Origin: Ampelocalamus luodianensis
Taxonomy: Eukaryota; Streptophyta; Magnoliopsida; Poales; Poaceae
Direction: 5' to 3'
NCBI GenBank assembly: GCA_036346255.1
Contig: CM070625.1
Location: forward strand, 33,794,520 to 33,858,519
DNA length: 64,000 nucleotides
In this document: positions 1 through 12,400 of the stretch, in pieces
Layout: the number at the start of each line of letters is the position of its first letter
Position numbering within the stretch: position 1 is the stretch's first letter
The notes under the pieces: model-generated
Databases searched by the model: none
Seen by the model: the letters and a program-made list of their open reading frames with translations, nothing else
Told to the model about the DNA's origin: nothing
Translations under genes and position numbers: made by a program

Positions 1-102
1 GTTTTTGCTCCAAAGTTTTTATTCGCTGGGTCAGTCCTCCGATCACAGCATAGTTTTCGACCAAATGCTACAAAAACAAAAATTCCTTTCTTTAGCAAGC
101 TT

Positions 103-477
103 TCAAAGGAACTGCAAAAGAAAGAGTTGTAAGGATGGTCGTAGAACACTTACCCGAATTGCTATATCGTTATATTCGGAAAAGATGGTATCTGGACCAA
201 TCTTGGCTTGATGGTCCGATATCTTTCCCCAGGCTTCATCAAGTTCCTTATCCTCGATAAATCGGGGAGAAAAAGGGAATTTGTTAACCTGAGAAGTATT
301 TCCTAGAGGAGGTGGAACCTGTTGAGGGTCTCTGGGGATGACTACCTCCGGAGAAGGAGTAAGGATTACTAGAGGATCCTGAGCAGATGTTGAAACCTGC
401 TCGGGGGCTTCTTTTGCTACTTCATCCTCGGTAGTTTTTGCTTTAGGAGTATCCTGGTTAGGAGCCTCCATGACCAC
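103..477 (-). CDS. possible downstream exon of the antisense ORF
   Basis: A 124-residue minus-strand frame rich in Pro, Glu and Gln, with a run of acidic and proline residues in its first half. It is in the same orientation as the antisense ORF at 1455-2075 and would be its downstream part, since such proteins usually have a variable charged region after the conserved domain. No splice junction was demonstrated. It may equally be a chance open frame in a decayed element. Confidence 0.25.
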   Translation of the reverse strand: MVMEAPNQDTPKAKTTEDEVAKEAPEQVSTSAQDPLVILTPSPEVVIPRDPQQVPPPLGNTSQVNKFPFSPRFIEDKELDEAWGKISDHQAKIGPDTIFSEYNDIAIRVSVLRPSLQLFLLQFL

Positions 478-1454
478 CTCTACCTCAGGAACTTTTTCCT
501 GAGGGGTGCTCTGACACGACCTACACCGTAAGATCTAACACGAGAGATCTAAAGAGAGAGAGAGAGAAGGTAAGGAAGATCCAAGGTATGTATAAATACG
601 ACCTCTTCATTTTATATATATACCTTGTTGTTTTTCTGAATTTACCCTTATAGCGCATCGAAGTGAAGTTCGTTGTGCTGGCCTTCCTCTTCTTATCAAC
701 CGATTTCACCGCCTAAACCGGTAGGGTTGACTAGATCTTGCACATCCACCGATCGGAAATCGGAGCGATATCCGCGACCATTTGGTCGAGGTCCCCGATC
801 GCCGGGTCGGTAGATGTAGATTCGCCTACCTCCACAACAAGGCCTCGTGAGGCACCGGAGGGTTCTCGCGACCTTGCCGGAAGGTATGACGACCGCCAAA
901 TTCATCACCAAAGATAGTTAGACGATGAACATAATTTATCCGAATATTATTTGTGTTCGGTTACCTACCTGAGGGGCGACATCCCGTGGTCGAAGGAGAT
1001 TGGATCATCAAATGGCTCACATCTTTCGGTGGCCTCGTTGATTCTCAACCCAACCGACTACACATCAAAGAGGGTTTATGGTATACCGATAAAAATAATA
1101 TGTACGTCAATAAGACAAATAGATTGATATTTTTACCTTAAGTCTTTCAATCCTTTCTTCAATGAACACACCGCTAAGATCCGAGGAAACTAGCCTTATC
1201 GCCAGCTCTCCGCGTAGATCATCTTGATCCGGCTTCTAATCTCATCGTAAGATAGAGTCAGAAAGGTAAGATGAAAGATTTAAGGATACGAAAATAATTA
1301 ACTGAGATAGGAAAACTGGTCGGAATCGTTAATGGCTTACCATTTTTAGAATCTCTGGTCGTATCATCACGACCAATGTACCAGAGCATCTTATGTGCTC
1401 GGGCCTTCAAAGGGCTAACCCGGCGTGGAAAATCCTTCACCACATGCCAAGATG
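478..1454. other. internal Tat sequence between ORF pieces, no gene seen
   Basis: This stretch contains a GA dinucleotide run at 554-568 and the TA-rich run TTTATATATATA at 609-620. There are only short unconvincing frames. It is probably an intron or decayed coding sequence of the antisense ORF. Confidence 0.4.
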
Positions 1455-2075
1455 TTAGACCTTTGACACTAAGAAGCTTGATTGCTTCACCCATTTCCCT
1501 ACATTTCCCTCTTTCTCTGAGAGAGCGCCATCTCGATTCTCGACCGCCTTCTTACTGTAATAATAAAGGTTGTCTTTCTTCGTGATCTTCATATAGAACC
1601 AGCTCTTCTTCCACGACGACCACGAAGATTTTGAGTACATAAAAATGTACTCATCAGCTTTTCCATCATGGAGACGCAAGGTGCACTCTCCAGGCGTCCC
1701 AATCGCTTTTCCGGACTTTGTCATCCTGTAGTAGTACCTGAATAGATCCAGATCTGCTGGAATCCCCAAGTACGCTTCGCAGAGATAGATAAAAATACTG
1801 AGATTGGCGATGGCATTGGGAGCCAGATTCACCAATTCAACTCCATAATACTCCAAAACTTGAGGAAGGAAGGAGTGAATTGGTAGCCGAAATCCGCATT
1901 CGATATATGCGAGAAAAACAGGAATTTCTCCATCTTCACTGCTCGGGGAATGTTCCCCAAACGCGGATCTCCAAGAAATCACATCCTTGCTGGGGAGCAT
2001 CCCGATCTTCTCCAGATTCTCCAACTTTTTCTCACTTAGGTCGGAAACCGACCAGTTGGTGATTTGGTCCGACAT
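1455..2075 (-). CDS. antisense ORF of the Tat element, 'putative gypsy type transposon' (Transposase_28-like) protein
   Basis: The frame is open from 2246, but the start is placed at the ATG at 2075 (protein begins MSDQITNWSV). This resembles the N-terminus of grass proteins annotated as putative gypsy-type transposon domain. The readable part, about 205 residues, includes a segment around VPVFLAYIECGFRLPIHSF-like text and a later IYLCEAYLGI stretch typical of that family; the C-terminal part runs into a low-similarity tail before the stop at 1455. It lies opposite to the LTR direction between pol and the 3' LTR, as antisense ORFs of Tat elements do. Its function is unknown. A spliced continuation further left (see 103-477) is possible. 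Confidence 0.6.
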   Translation of the reverse strand: MSDQITNWSVSDLSEKKLENLEKIGMLPSKDVISWRSAFGEHSPSSEDGEIPVFLAYIECGFRLPIHSFLPQVLEYYGVELVNLAPNAIANLSIFIYLCEAYLGIPADLDLFRYYYRMTKSGKAIGTPGECTLRLHDGKADEYIFMYSKSSWSSWKKSWFYMKITKKDNLYYYSKKAVENRDGALSEKEGNVGKWVKQSSFLVSKV

Positions 2076-2399
2076 GGTTAGGTTCTTTTTGGGTGAGAAA
2101 AGCAAAGGAGGTCGGAGGTAGTTTTTACTCGGAAGATGAGAAAAGAAAGGAGGAAGTGAAAAAACCCTAAGTTTACAAAGGGGTTTTATAAGCTTCAGAA
2201 ATCCTAAACCGTAATAAGGAGTTACCCAAAAAAGTCCAACGGACACAGAAACTCTTCAAATCCCAAGGCAAAATTCTCAACTTTAAAGTGAATACAAACC
2301 GCTTCAAATGTCTTTGTATTTAATAAGCGTCATCCCGATACGATTTCATCGGAAGAAAGGTGTTCACACGACCTATTCATTTAAAGTTCGGGGGCTAGC

Positions 2400-3049
2400 T
2401 GACGAGGATTAAAACCTCTATATATTATCTTTAATATATAAAAGACCATACGTATTCATGGTCGTAACCTTTGAGGTGCACGACCACCGGTCGTAGAGAT
2501 TCCAGAGGTTACATAATGGGTACCACTGCCTGGACGAAGGCCCAAGCCAAGCTTCCACCAGAGAACTACTCGAGAAGGTAAGAACCGATTCCAAGGTATA
2601 TTCTCATCAGATGATGAATGGAACACGTGCATATTCCATACGACGTATCTTATCCAAGACACACCATGAACAACCTCCGTGCGGTTATATGTTTCATAGA
2701 CATATAACCGCCAAACGGTTGGTTACAGATCAACCGTCACTTGACTCCGACTGCACGCAACGCTCGCATCGCGCCTTCTCCGAGTAATCGCCACCTCTTC
2801 GAGTGCTATTTAAAGATGGAACTCAGGCGGATCAAAAGAGAAAAAGGCAATGTAAGAAGGAAGACAAAAGGCACAAGCCATAGATTCGTGTAATAGTTCT
2901 GAGTTAGCAAGAGGGCAAGCAGAGTCCTTAGGATATACCTTGTAAATTCCAGTTCATATTAATAAAAGAGCAGTCCCATTATTCCCTGAGATTTCCCACG
3001 TCATTTTCTCCTTTCTATTTTCGTAAGATCGACGTCTTGATCGTCGACA
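2400..3049 (+). repeat. 3' LTR of the Tat-type element (650 bp)
   Basis: It starts TGACGAGGAT and ends ATCGTCGACA; the reverse complement of the end (TGTCGACGAT) matches most of the start, giving imperfect inverted termini. A TATA-like CTATTTAAAG lies at 2806-2815 and an AATAAA signal near 2961, in plus-strand order promoter then polyadenylation. The right end is placed where the copia frame resumes, so it is uncertain by a few bases. Confidence 0.68.
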
Positions 3050-6000
3050 CCATTCATTCTAGCTTTTTCCTCAGGAGTTTTTGGACATAATTCCTCACTG
3101 AGTTTAGTTCCCTTTACAATAGGTACATTAACAGGTTTGCTGTTTTCCATAGAAAATCGTTTTAAAATACTTCTAAGGTATGCCTTCTGGGACAACCCAA
3201 GAATCCTTCTATTCCGATCTCTATGTATTTCAACTCCCAAAACATAGGAAGCTTCTCCCATATCTTTCATATCAAATTTAGAAGACAACCAAGCTTTCAC
3301 TTCCATCAATATATTTTTATCATTAGAAGCAATGAGAATATCATCAACATATAAAGACAGTAAGACAAAACAATTACTCATAACTTTTGTATATATGCAA
3401 TGATCACCTTCCATCATTGAAAAACCATATGACGTGATAGCATTATCAAAAAGAATATACCATTGACGTGAAGCTTGTTTAAGACCATAAATTGATCTAT
3501 TTAACTTGCAAACCTTATTTTCATTTCCTTTTTCTCCAAAACCTTCTGGTTGTATCATATATATTTCTTCCTCCAAAAGACCATTAAGAAAAGCAGTTTT
3601 AACATCCATTTGGTGGAGTTCAAGATCATAATAAGCCGTCAAAGCACTAATAATACGAATTGAAGTAAACTTTGCAACAGGAGAAAAAGTTTCCACAAAG
3701 TCAATACCTTCCCTTTGTGTAAAGCCTTTAGCAACAAGCCTAGCCTTATATTTTTCTAGTAAACCCGCTGCATTCAATTTCCTTTTAAAAATCCATTTAC
3801 AACCTATGGGTTTACGGTTGTTTGGTAGATCAACAAGTTCCCAAACTTTATTCCTTTTCATCGAGTTTAATTCTTCCCGCATTGCTTTCATCCATAGTTT
3901 TGATTTAGAGCAGCTTATTGCTTCTTTATAAGTCTTTGGTTCTTCCTCTAAATCTGAAATTTTAGAGTGAACTTCCCCCAAGAACAAATAATAATCATCT
4001 AGATATTGAGGTGTACTAAAATTCCTCCCACTTCTCCTAAGCATATTAGTATTAGGAGCTTGGTTTGCATTTTCTTCAGGAGCTGAACCTCCCTCAGTGC
4101 GAGAATCAATACCAGATGTATCCATGTGTGTTTCAGGTGGAGTTGCCAGTAATTCCACCTTCGCCCGCTTAGCACGGCGAGGTGTGTTTTGATCTAAAAA
4201 TATTGCATCCCTACTTTCCACCAGTTTATCATTTTCCTGGTCATAAAACCTGTACCCTTTTGATTCCAAAGAATAACCAATAAAAATTCCTGGCATGCTT
4301 TTAAGTTGCAATTTTGTACGATTTTGATTTGGCACTCTAATTTGTGCATTACAACCCCAAACAGCTAAGTGGCGAAGAGAGTGTTTTCTTCCAGTCCACA
4401 ACTCATAAGGAGTGACTGTTACAACTTTAGATGGCGAATGATTCAATAAATAAACAGCAGTATGCAAAGTTTCACCCCAAAAAGATAAAGGAAGATCAGA
4501 ATAAGCCATCATAGATCTAACCATATCCATAAGTGTTCTATTCCTCCGCTCAGCCACACCATTTTGTTGCGGAGTGTAAGGTATGGTATAATGATGAATA
4601 ATTTCATGCTCTTTACAAAAATCATTTAATATTCCTGAAGTGTATTCTCCTCCACGATCAGTTCTTAAAACTTTGATATTTCTATTCAATTGATTTTCCA
4701 CTTCAGTTTTAAATGTCTTGAATGCATCAAAACCTTCCGACTTATGTTTAAGAAGATACACATAACCAAATCTTGAATAATCATCAATGAATGTGATAAA
4801 ATAAATCTTTTGTCCTCTAGTGGGAGTAGACATCTCACCACAAATATCAGAATGAATAATGGCAAGAGGCTCATTTGATCTTTCTGCCTTTGGAAATGGC
4901 GCACGGGTCATTTTACCCATTATACATGCCTCACAAATACCAAAATCCTCCCACTTAAAGTGTAGAATTCCAGAATTAATAAGCCTCTTAATTTTGTTTT
5001 TAGATATGTGACCAAGTCGTAAATGCCATAAATAAGATTCTGAGCATGTGTTCCTATCATTAGTATTCCTCACTATGGAGTCATTTTCACCAACTAGACA
5101 ATCAATATTGTCATCATTTGATAGCTCATTAAGGAAATAAAGACCTTCATGACGAGTTCCAGTATGCACTAATTTCCCATTGAGCAATATTTTAACTTTT
5201 CCTTTTCCGAACAGTATATCATAACCAACAGATTCTAACTGAGCAACAGAGATTAAATTCCTTCTCATGCTAGGTGAATATAAAGTGTCCTGTAATAATA
5301 ATTTTCCTCCATTGTGGAGTTTCAGGACATAATTTCCAATTCTAAGTACATCAATTTTGGCATTAGTGCCGAAAAAGATATATCTATTTCCCCTTGGAAT
5401 TGTTCGCATAGAAGTAAAAGCTCTATTATCTTTAGTAATATGAGATGTAGCACCAGAAACAATAACCCAACTATTTGGAAAAGTAGTAGTAAATAAAGAT
5501 TCAGTGCATACAAAAATATTAGACATACCGTTAGGCGATGAATTGCCTTTACGCTCAACTGGTTCCTTGTTTTGATTCTTTTGCTCATTCTGCTGCTTCT
5601 TTTTTCTGCAATCAGCTCTGAAATGCCCATACTGACCACAGTTGTGACACTTGAAATTCTTGTACTTATCATTCTTCTGAACTGAGTTATAATTTTCACG
5701 ATCATCCCGATCGCGTTTCTTGTTAAGCTTTTCTCTCAAATCACCATTAGGCTTCCTCTTTTGCCAATTCCTTTTATTAGTACCTTTTTCCTCTCCAAGG
5801 TGTAACTCAGAATTATGAGTGTTTCTTTCTTTTCTCTGAGAGAGTTTTCTATCTTCTTCCATAATCAAATGATGCCTCAGAGTGCGCATATTGAGTATCC
5901 TTTCAGAATGACAGAAAGATATCTTAAATTGTTCCCATGAATTTGGTAAAGAGTTCAGAACAACCATAACTTGCACTTCTTCAGAAAAAGGATAGCCAGC

Positions 6001-6449
6001 ATTTTTTAATTCCTCTGCTAAAGTACAGAGTTTATTGAGATGCTCATTAATTGAAGTACCATCATACATCTTGGTGGAGAGAAAACGATTAACAAGATTA
6101 AGCACTTTAATAAGAGATACTTCACCAAATCTTGTTCCAGATTGCGCATTATCTTTCGCGCATTCCGTTCACCTTCATACTCAGCAGCTAAAGAATCAGT
6201 CATTGATCCCAACATAAAAATACGAGCTCTTTTATTATCCCTTGACCAATTTTCATATTCTTCTGCATAACTTTCTTTTTCCTCAATAGTGGCATTTTTT
6301 TCTGGCTCTTCCGGTTCGTTTTTGTCTATCACATAATCAATATTTTCAGCTGAAAGTAAAAACATAATTTTTCTTTTCCAAACCGTGAAATTTGAGCCAT
6401 CCAATTTGCAAGATCTAAGCAGTTCAGAAAAAACACTGTTGGTTGCCAT
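3050..6449 (-). pseudogene. copia gag-pol polyprotein, frameshifted and truncated
   Basis: The gag starts at the ATG at 6449 (MATNSVFSEL) and shifts frame near 6105-6130, after which one long frame runs to 3050. Visible in order are a CCHC zinc knuckle (CHNCGQYGHFRADC, about 5608-5650), an aspartic protease region (about 5440-5480), the integrase H-C zinc region and catalytic core (about 5040-4400, including RTDRGGEY and PQQNGVAERRNRT), and an RT with LYVDDIL near 3335-3355. The protease reads WVIVSGATSH, so the Asp of the expected DSG triad is Val. The frameshift, the protease change and the truncation make it non-functional as it stands. It is a retrotransposon relic, one of the longest open frames in the window. 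Confidence 0.9.
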
Positions 6450-7147
6450 TGCGATATACCTGAATGTGAAGTGCTTGCTGCTTCAGATTCAGTGAGCGCA
6501 CGTAGATCCATGTCGGTGCACACAGTAGATGCGTTTAGCACGACGTCCCCAACGTAGGAAAAAAATCTGAATATGTTTGCTTCAGACAATCAACCAGTGA
6601 ATTGAATAATCAATAATCAATTAATGCTTTGATCAAGCAATTAGTGTAGCAACGTGTGAACACAATTAAGGCTGTCCTGCACTCCCTTTTCTTTCAATGA
6701 AGCAGCAAGGATAAATCTTGACTCACGAACAGAAAACCGAGCACCACAAAGACCAATTAATGCCCTGGAAGACTTACAACAGACTTGTTGGTTGGTGCAG
6801 CGATTTCCTTCACAGCTCGCAGATCGAGGAAAGTTGTCACGCAGTGAGCAATCGAGAAAAACGGAGCGGAAGTCCCGTCGTGCTGGCCGACCAGCACACG
6901 CGTGCGTCCCGCACGCCGATCGAAGAAAAACAGGCATGCCCTGGCTGCGTCTTGATGGATGAACAGGGCGGACAGCTGCGTCGACTTGGTTGCTTTGGAC
7001 AAAGAAAACCAAGACGAAAAGACGATCACTATTATTTGATACGAACGTGACGAACACGAATTTGCTTCGGATGCAACTTCGTCGACCTGGATCAGTTTCG
7101 GATGCGGACGTCCGTCGAGAGTGCCATCGCCCCGAACCTTGGAAGCT

Positions 7148-7160
7148 GGTTCTCATACCA
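7148..7160 (-). promoter_or_regulatory. copia primer binding site
   Basis: The minus strand reads TGGTATGAGAACC one base after the LTR end. It is close to TGGTATCAGAGC, the complement of the initiator Met-tRNA 3' end. Confidence 0.7.
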
Positions 7161-7161
7161 A

Positions 7162-7701
7162 TGTTGGGTTTTGAAGCAAATCCTAGATTGATTTTGTGGT
7201 GTCTATTCGGTCTACCCTCTATTCCTCTGCTTTTTCCGTAGTGCCGCTCACAAGTGCATTCTGAGGCTAGAGGGTAGGGACCTATTTATAGACTCCACTC
7301 CAGGTGTTATAATTAACCCACCTGTTTTTGGTACACCGTGAGACTCCTAAACTATGTCACCAACCACGATCAGACAGGCCAGTTTTATGAGTCTAAAATA
7401 TATTAGTCCCTAGCACACATGTGTGAGTCATGTGCCATGATCAGATTGTTTACGAGACCAATTCCAATCTGATCATGTGGGTCAACAGCCTGCAGAGCTG
7501 ATCCTGCAAAACAAACCCAGCTATTCCGCCCTGTGTTGTATCGGATTAATCACATGCATGCATATTAAATTCCAGTAGACTCGATCTCAATAAATATGTC
7601 CACCTATTCCAGCACAGCCATCCTCAGCACCTCGAGTATTAAAATCCTCGAGTTAGGTTCTGCATCAAATAATTCCCTATCACATAAATCAATATTCCAC
7701 A
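7162..7701 (-). repeat. 5' LTR of the copia element (about 540 bp)
   Basis: On the minus strand it begins TGTGGAATATTGATTT at 7701 and ends CCCAACA at 7162, directly before the primer binding site. TG/CA ends are present and a TATA box lies inside. The outer boundary at 7701 rests only on the TG terminus, because the partner LTR is outside the window. Confidence 0.65.
7282..7291 (-). promoter_or_regulatory. TATA box in the copia LTR
   Basis: The minus strand reads CTATAAATAG, a near-consensus TATA box about 120 bases upstream of the LTR end and in the orientation of gag-pol. Confidence 0.6.
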
Positions 7702-8826
7702 TTGAGTTAAAGCACCCGCTTGGCTCGGTACCTGAGCTCAACCCCGTGTACCTCCACTGCCTGCAGAAGGCCCGAGCGACACTAGCCAGCAGTAGGGTGG
7801 GAGCATGACTGAGGGCGGCGTACACAATGGCACGTGGAAGTGGCAAATATTAGGGGAGGCGGATCCAGTGGAAAGGGTGGTGGCCAGCGGCAACAAACTT
7901 CTCTGATCCGGTGGTGGTGGTGGAAAAGAGCTCCTCATCGCCTCCCCTGACCAAATTAGCTTCGGTGAACGGGGAGCATACCCCCTCGACAAAAATCTGG
8001 ACCGGGATGGCAGCACGGGTGAGCGGGGTAGGATGGAGAGGGAGGGGAGAAGACGGATCTAGAGCCTGATCTGCAGAGGAAGATAGGGAAAGAAGTTGCT
8101 CATCACCCCGCCGCCTCGCCACCGTCGGCTTGGAGTAGTCCTCGTCGACAAAGACCCTGTCTCTACCACCGGCGTCGACAGCGGTAGCAGCCATGCCGGA
8201 GTTGTGGAAGGGGTAGCTCCGCCACAGCGCCCTTCTTCGGCTTCCTCATCTTTCTCATGTGCGCTTCTCTTCTTCTTCCTCCTCTTTTTCCCTTAGAAAG
8301 GTTGAGTTTTTGTGGAGATGTTTGGGGTCGTCAAGTTCACGTTGGTCCATTTTGTGGATAACTGCCTAATTAGTGGTTTTGTTGCTTGGTTGTTTGATGA
8401 ACTGATCCATCATCCTTAGTTATTCACTTATTTGGTTTGATGTCGACAAGTTCCATGCTCTGATTTGTGATGTGGCTGTGTTGGATTCTTTTGCTCGATC
8501 AGATTTGATTCAATTTGGTGGGAGGATTTGAGAAAGCAAAGCGACTTTAATTGATTTAATCCTTGTGATGTTTTTTTTATCTGTCTCCTCCTTGGTTGTT
8601 GCAAGCATGGCGGCCACGTAGGAGACGTTCAAGAGTGACATGGGTGTGGAGGGGGGGAGTCGCTGGTGGGGTGTCAGTTGCTAGCGATGACACACATGTC
8701 ACCGACGTCACGCCAAACCTAGGGTTAGATGGGTCAGGGGTGCTCCGGTTTCAATAGTTATAGGTCCTAAATAAAACAGTTTTACAGTTCGATGTTGAAA
8801 AGTGGACTTGAGCGATAGTGGAGGGT
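7702..8826. other. unassigned sequence
   Basis: I see no supportable gene. The part from 7850 to 8290 is GC-rich with overlapping short frames on both strands, none with a recognisable motif; the rest is AT-richer and non-coding. It lies between the copia LTR and the duplication of the Mutator-like element. Confidence 0.4.
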
Positions 8827-9022
8827 TGAAAAGTAGAAATTTGGACACTATTAGCCCTCTAGACCACCGTAATTCCAAATCTAGCCCCTTATCTCCGAAA
8901 TTCCAAATCTGGACCCGTGTGCTGCACTCCCGGACCGCAGGAACACGCTTGCTGCGCCGCCGTACCGCATCACCAAGATGCTGTTGTCCCCAAACGCAGC
9001 ATGTCGGGACACTGTAGCACTG

Positions 9023-9382
9023 TAGCAACTTTTCCCAAAAATCCATTTAGATATATTTTTTGCAGGAATTTCTAAATATAGAATATGAGCTCAAAAAATT
9101 ATGAAATGTTTTGTGGAGACTCCCGGTAGAGTGTACTTGATTGTGTAATTTTTTCAGAATTTTATCAGTTACGATTTTTTTCTCTAAAATTCCTACAAAC
9201 AGTATAATTAAATAAATTTTAGAGAAAAAACCATAACTGATAAAATTTTTAAAACATTACACAATCAAGTACACTGTGCCGGGAGGCTGCACAAAAAATT
9301 TCATAATTTTTTGAGCTCATATTCTATATTTAGAAATTCTTGCAAAAATTATATCTAAATGGATTATTGGAAAAAGTTGCTA
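9023..9382. repeat. foldback (hairpin) element with about 165-bp arms
   Basis: The left arm (from TAGCAACTTTTCCC) and the right arm (to AAAAAGTTGCTA) are reverse complements across most of their length. They share AATATAGAATATGAGCTC and the ACACAATCAAGTACAC region, around a short AT-rich centre near 9200. There is no coding capacity. It is either a MITE-like foldback or part of the surrounding Mutator-like element. Confidence 0.75.
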
Positions 9383-9462
9383 CTGATCTGATCTCCAACA
9401 TGTCATTGTTGGGGACAAGAAGATCTTGTCTGCACTACTCTGCGAAAGGTGCGGATGTAATT

Positions 9463-12400
9463 CTGTGGTGCCAAGAAATTCTTGTACAAGGAATTATGGA
9501 AATACATTGTCACAAGTCTTGTTGATCAAATCTTGTTATTCCAAAAACAATCTTGTCAAATCTTATGATCATCCTCTGGAAATATTTTCCCTAAGTCTCT
9601 GTGATGGTATGTGACCCTCTCAAAAATCTCACAATTTTTAGAAATTGTTTGAAAATTTTAGAGGCGATCAAACTGTTTGACTCTCAGTCAAACATTAAAA
9701 CAGTCTCGTCAGTTAGATCTAAATCGCACGCGGCGTGTAAGACTTCTTCGGACCTTCCGGTTGCAAGATGGATTGTCAACCGTTAGATCTCAATCCAACG
9801 TTGAGATTTCCGAAGCCTTCGGACCCTCGGTGGCATTTTTTGAATACGGCCGTTGGATTAAGATCCAACGCTCGCGTACCATCGTTGTAAATAAGAGTTG
9901 CGGCGTGGGGCAATCGAGCCGTTCGTTTCTAATCGTAGGGCTCGCAGACCTCCGTTGTGTTTAAAGCCCGTGGCGTGGCACTATCTCGACCATTCGTGTT
10001 TCATCCAACGGTGTCGAATCGCCCGAGCTTTGCGCTGGTCATCTTCAACCTCCCGCGCGATAAACACAGCAAGGCATGGTGAGGTCATTTCTTGCTCCCT
10101 AAAGCCACCCTAGCCGACGAGTAGTGGTATGGCGGTACATTGAACTAGGCCATGCCCTAATACACGTCTTCACCTCTTTTCCTTGTCACGCCTTGTGTTT
10201 TGTGTTTTGCCGCCGAGAGAGAGTGGTGCAAACCCTAACACTTTCATGACTTTATAAGCACCCTCAATGCCTCTGGTATGTCTTTAGACCACCACCAAGC
10301 TTCACTCACAAAGTGTGGGAGCTTAATACCTCGAAGATGGCAAACCGCCATTGTTGACCGTGGAGCTCCATTGGTGTTCTTGGTGTTCAGTGGTCCTCCT
10401 TCATGTTTCTTTGCCCTAACCTTATCTATTTACTTCCTTGAACATTTCCCTCACTTAATCTTGGATTTGATTCTCGAGAATTGTCCAATTTGGGGTTTGT
10501 TCAAATTCGGTAATTGGTCATCTTCTTCCTCGGCTCGGTGGAGTGCTCCATTTCCAATTACTTGCTCATGTAGCTTCTGTGAATCGTTATGAAGCTATAT
10601 TGAAGCTTTGGTATCACTCATTTGGCTCAGGGTGTCATTTTCGGGTTTTCTTCTTCAAGTCCGGCGAGCTTCCACCGTGGTCAAGCTTCTCCGACCGTCC
10701 TTGAAGCCTCTTCTCGCTAAGGTAGCTTCTTATTAGTCCTTAGAAGCTATGGCACCCGCATCCTAGGTTTGCAATGGAGCTCATCGCGATTTTCGTGTTT
10801 AGCAGTAAGCTCCCATTTTCGTTTTCCGGCTGGCCGCGTTTGATCCTCGCCAAGCAAGAATGCTACCATTAGGTTCGTCTTTGCTATTGCGAAATCCATT
10901 TTGGGTCTTGTTCACCGCCACGCGCGATTGTCGCCGGCGATTTGCCGTGAAGCCACTCGGATTTTCTTGGCGAGAGCTCCGTTTCGTCGACTCATTAGGA
11001 CACATTAATTACCAATCATTAGTATTATCGTGTCTTAATCATTATTGTTGAACCAGCGACTTGTGGGCATCCTTTAATCGCTCTATGGATCAATCCCGCC
11101 TTTGTTCGACATCATTAATATCTAATCATTGCTTAATTAAAGGAGTTGGCATTTAATGTCGTCGGAATTAACCTGCAGGTCATTGTTGGTGGGCGAGGGT
11201 TAGAATCAAATCTCGTGATCATTAGAGTCTAATTAATGTCAATCATTAGAATCATTAATTTGGTCTTAGGCGCATTCCGGTCTGCGCAATCTGCGTCGCG
11301 ATCGTGACTCGTAGTCACCGACATGCGGTCCCAATCGCCGATGCCTCTTTTTGAAGCTGCGATCATTATCCACGTTCATTTTAGATCTGCGGCCTAGATC
11401 TTGTATGCGTCGGACCCTCCGGTTCCCCTCATCATCTGGGCCGTCCATCTCGCGATCTGCGGCTGAGATCATGTGTGCAATCGGACCTTCCGGTTAGATG
11501 TGGGTTCTAAGCCGTTCATCTTTAGATCTGCAACCGCATCGTCCGGTTGCATGCACTCGTTGGGCCGTTGGATCTTGATCCAACGGTGGACCCCGATTAG
11601 GTTTGGCGCGCGTCGCTATTTCCAGCGTCGCGTGGGTATGTTGGATTTTAAATCTACGCCCACGGCGTCATCGTTTTCTTTGTTTTGGGTTGTTCGGTAT
11701 TTGGTAACATTATAAAAATGGATTTAAGCATGTTCGATGTGAGAAAATTGTATAACTAGGAATGACTTGATTGTCATTTTGAATATTCAGAAAATGAATA
11801 AAACTTTAGAAAATGCATATCTTGCTCTGTGTATGTCCAAAATGAATGATTCCAACCTTGATAAATTTATTATTAACCCAATGTTAATATAAAAATGATG
11901 GTAGGTCCAAGATTATAATGAAACCTTGATTAATGAGTTAGTACCTATTTTTAGCATTTAGAAAATTACGGAAGACTTATAAAATGCACAAGTAATTCTC
12001 TGTAAATGCAAAATATATTTGATAAATTCTAGAAAACCCCTCTGTTGGTATACTTCTGTAAAATTAGGAACATATTTATGCTCTGGAAAGTGCATCACTT
12101 TAACTCCAAATGACCTGAAATTTTATATGGGTGACCTCTATACCAGTAGGTAGCTACCATAAAAATTCCAGCTTCAGAATCTCTCTAGAAAATATTTTGC
12201 TCTGAGTGCTAATTATGGTAGAAAATGTATTTTTATGCATTATCTTTTACCACAAATCCAAATTAGGTTTTCCAGTTTCTATGTCTAGGTATATTCGTAT
12301 TCTACCTTATGTGTAAATTTAAACGCATTTGGTTAAGTTTTGCTTGCTCTTTTGTTTATTTGTGGCTCGTCTTATTGGTTGTTCTTGGTTCTTTCGCCTT

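Larger units (their letters stand above)
1..3049 (+). mobile_element. 3' end of a Tat-lineage Ty3/gypsy retrotransposon
   Basis: The segment ends in a plus-strand LTR (2400-3049) preceded by the tract TTCGGGGGCTAGC, which resembles the polypurine tract of grass Tat-lineage elements. The internal part carries an ORF on the opposite strand, the arrangement described for Tat elements, where antisense ORFs lie between pol and the 3' LTR. The right boundary falls inside a minus-strand copia reading frame just after its RT domain, so this element inserted into that copia. Its 5' part lies left of the window, so the target duplication (predicted CCATT at 3050-3054) cannot be confirmed. Lineage is inferred from layout and tract, not from pol. 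Confidence 0.7.
3050..7701 (-). mobile_element. Ty1/copia element, 5' part, interrupted by the Tat element
   Basis: In minus-strand order the segment has a 5' LTR (7701-7162), a primer binding site, a leader, gag, protease, integrase and reverse transcriptase, which is the copia order (integrase before RT). The pol frame is cut at 3050 just after the RT domain by the Tat LTR. RNase H and the 3' LTR are therefore expected left of the window. With only one LTR present, no target duplication can be read. Confidence 0.88.

Noticed and set aside
6641..7156. 171-codon minus-strand frame in the copia leader
   Set aside because: It ends near the primer binding site and has no motif; a chance frame in the leader is more likely.
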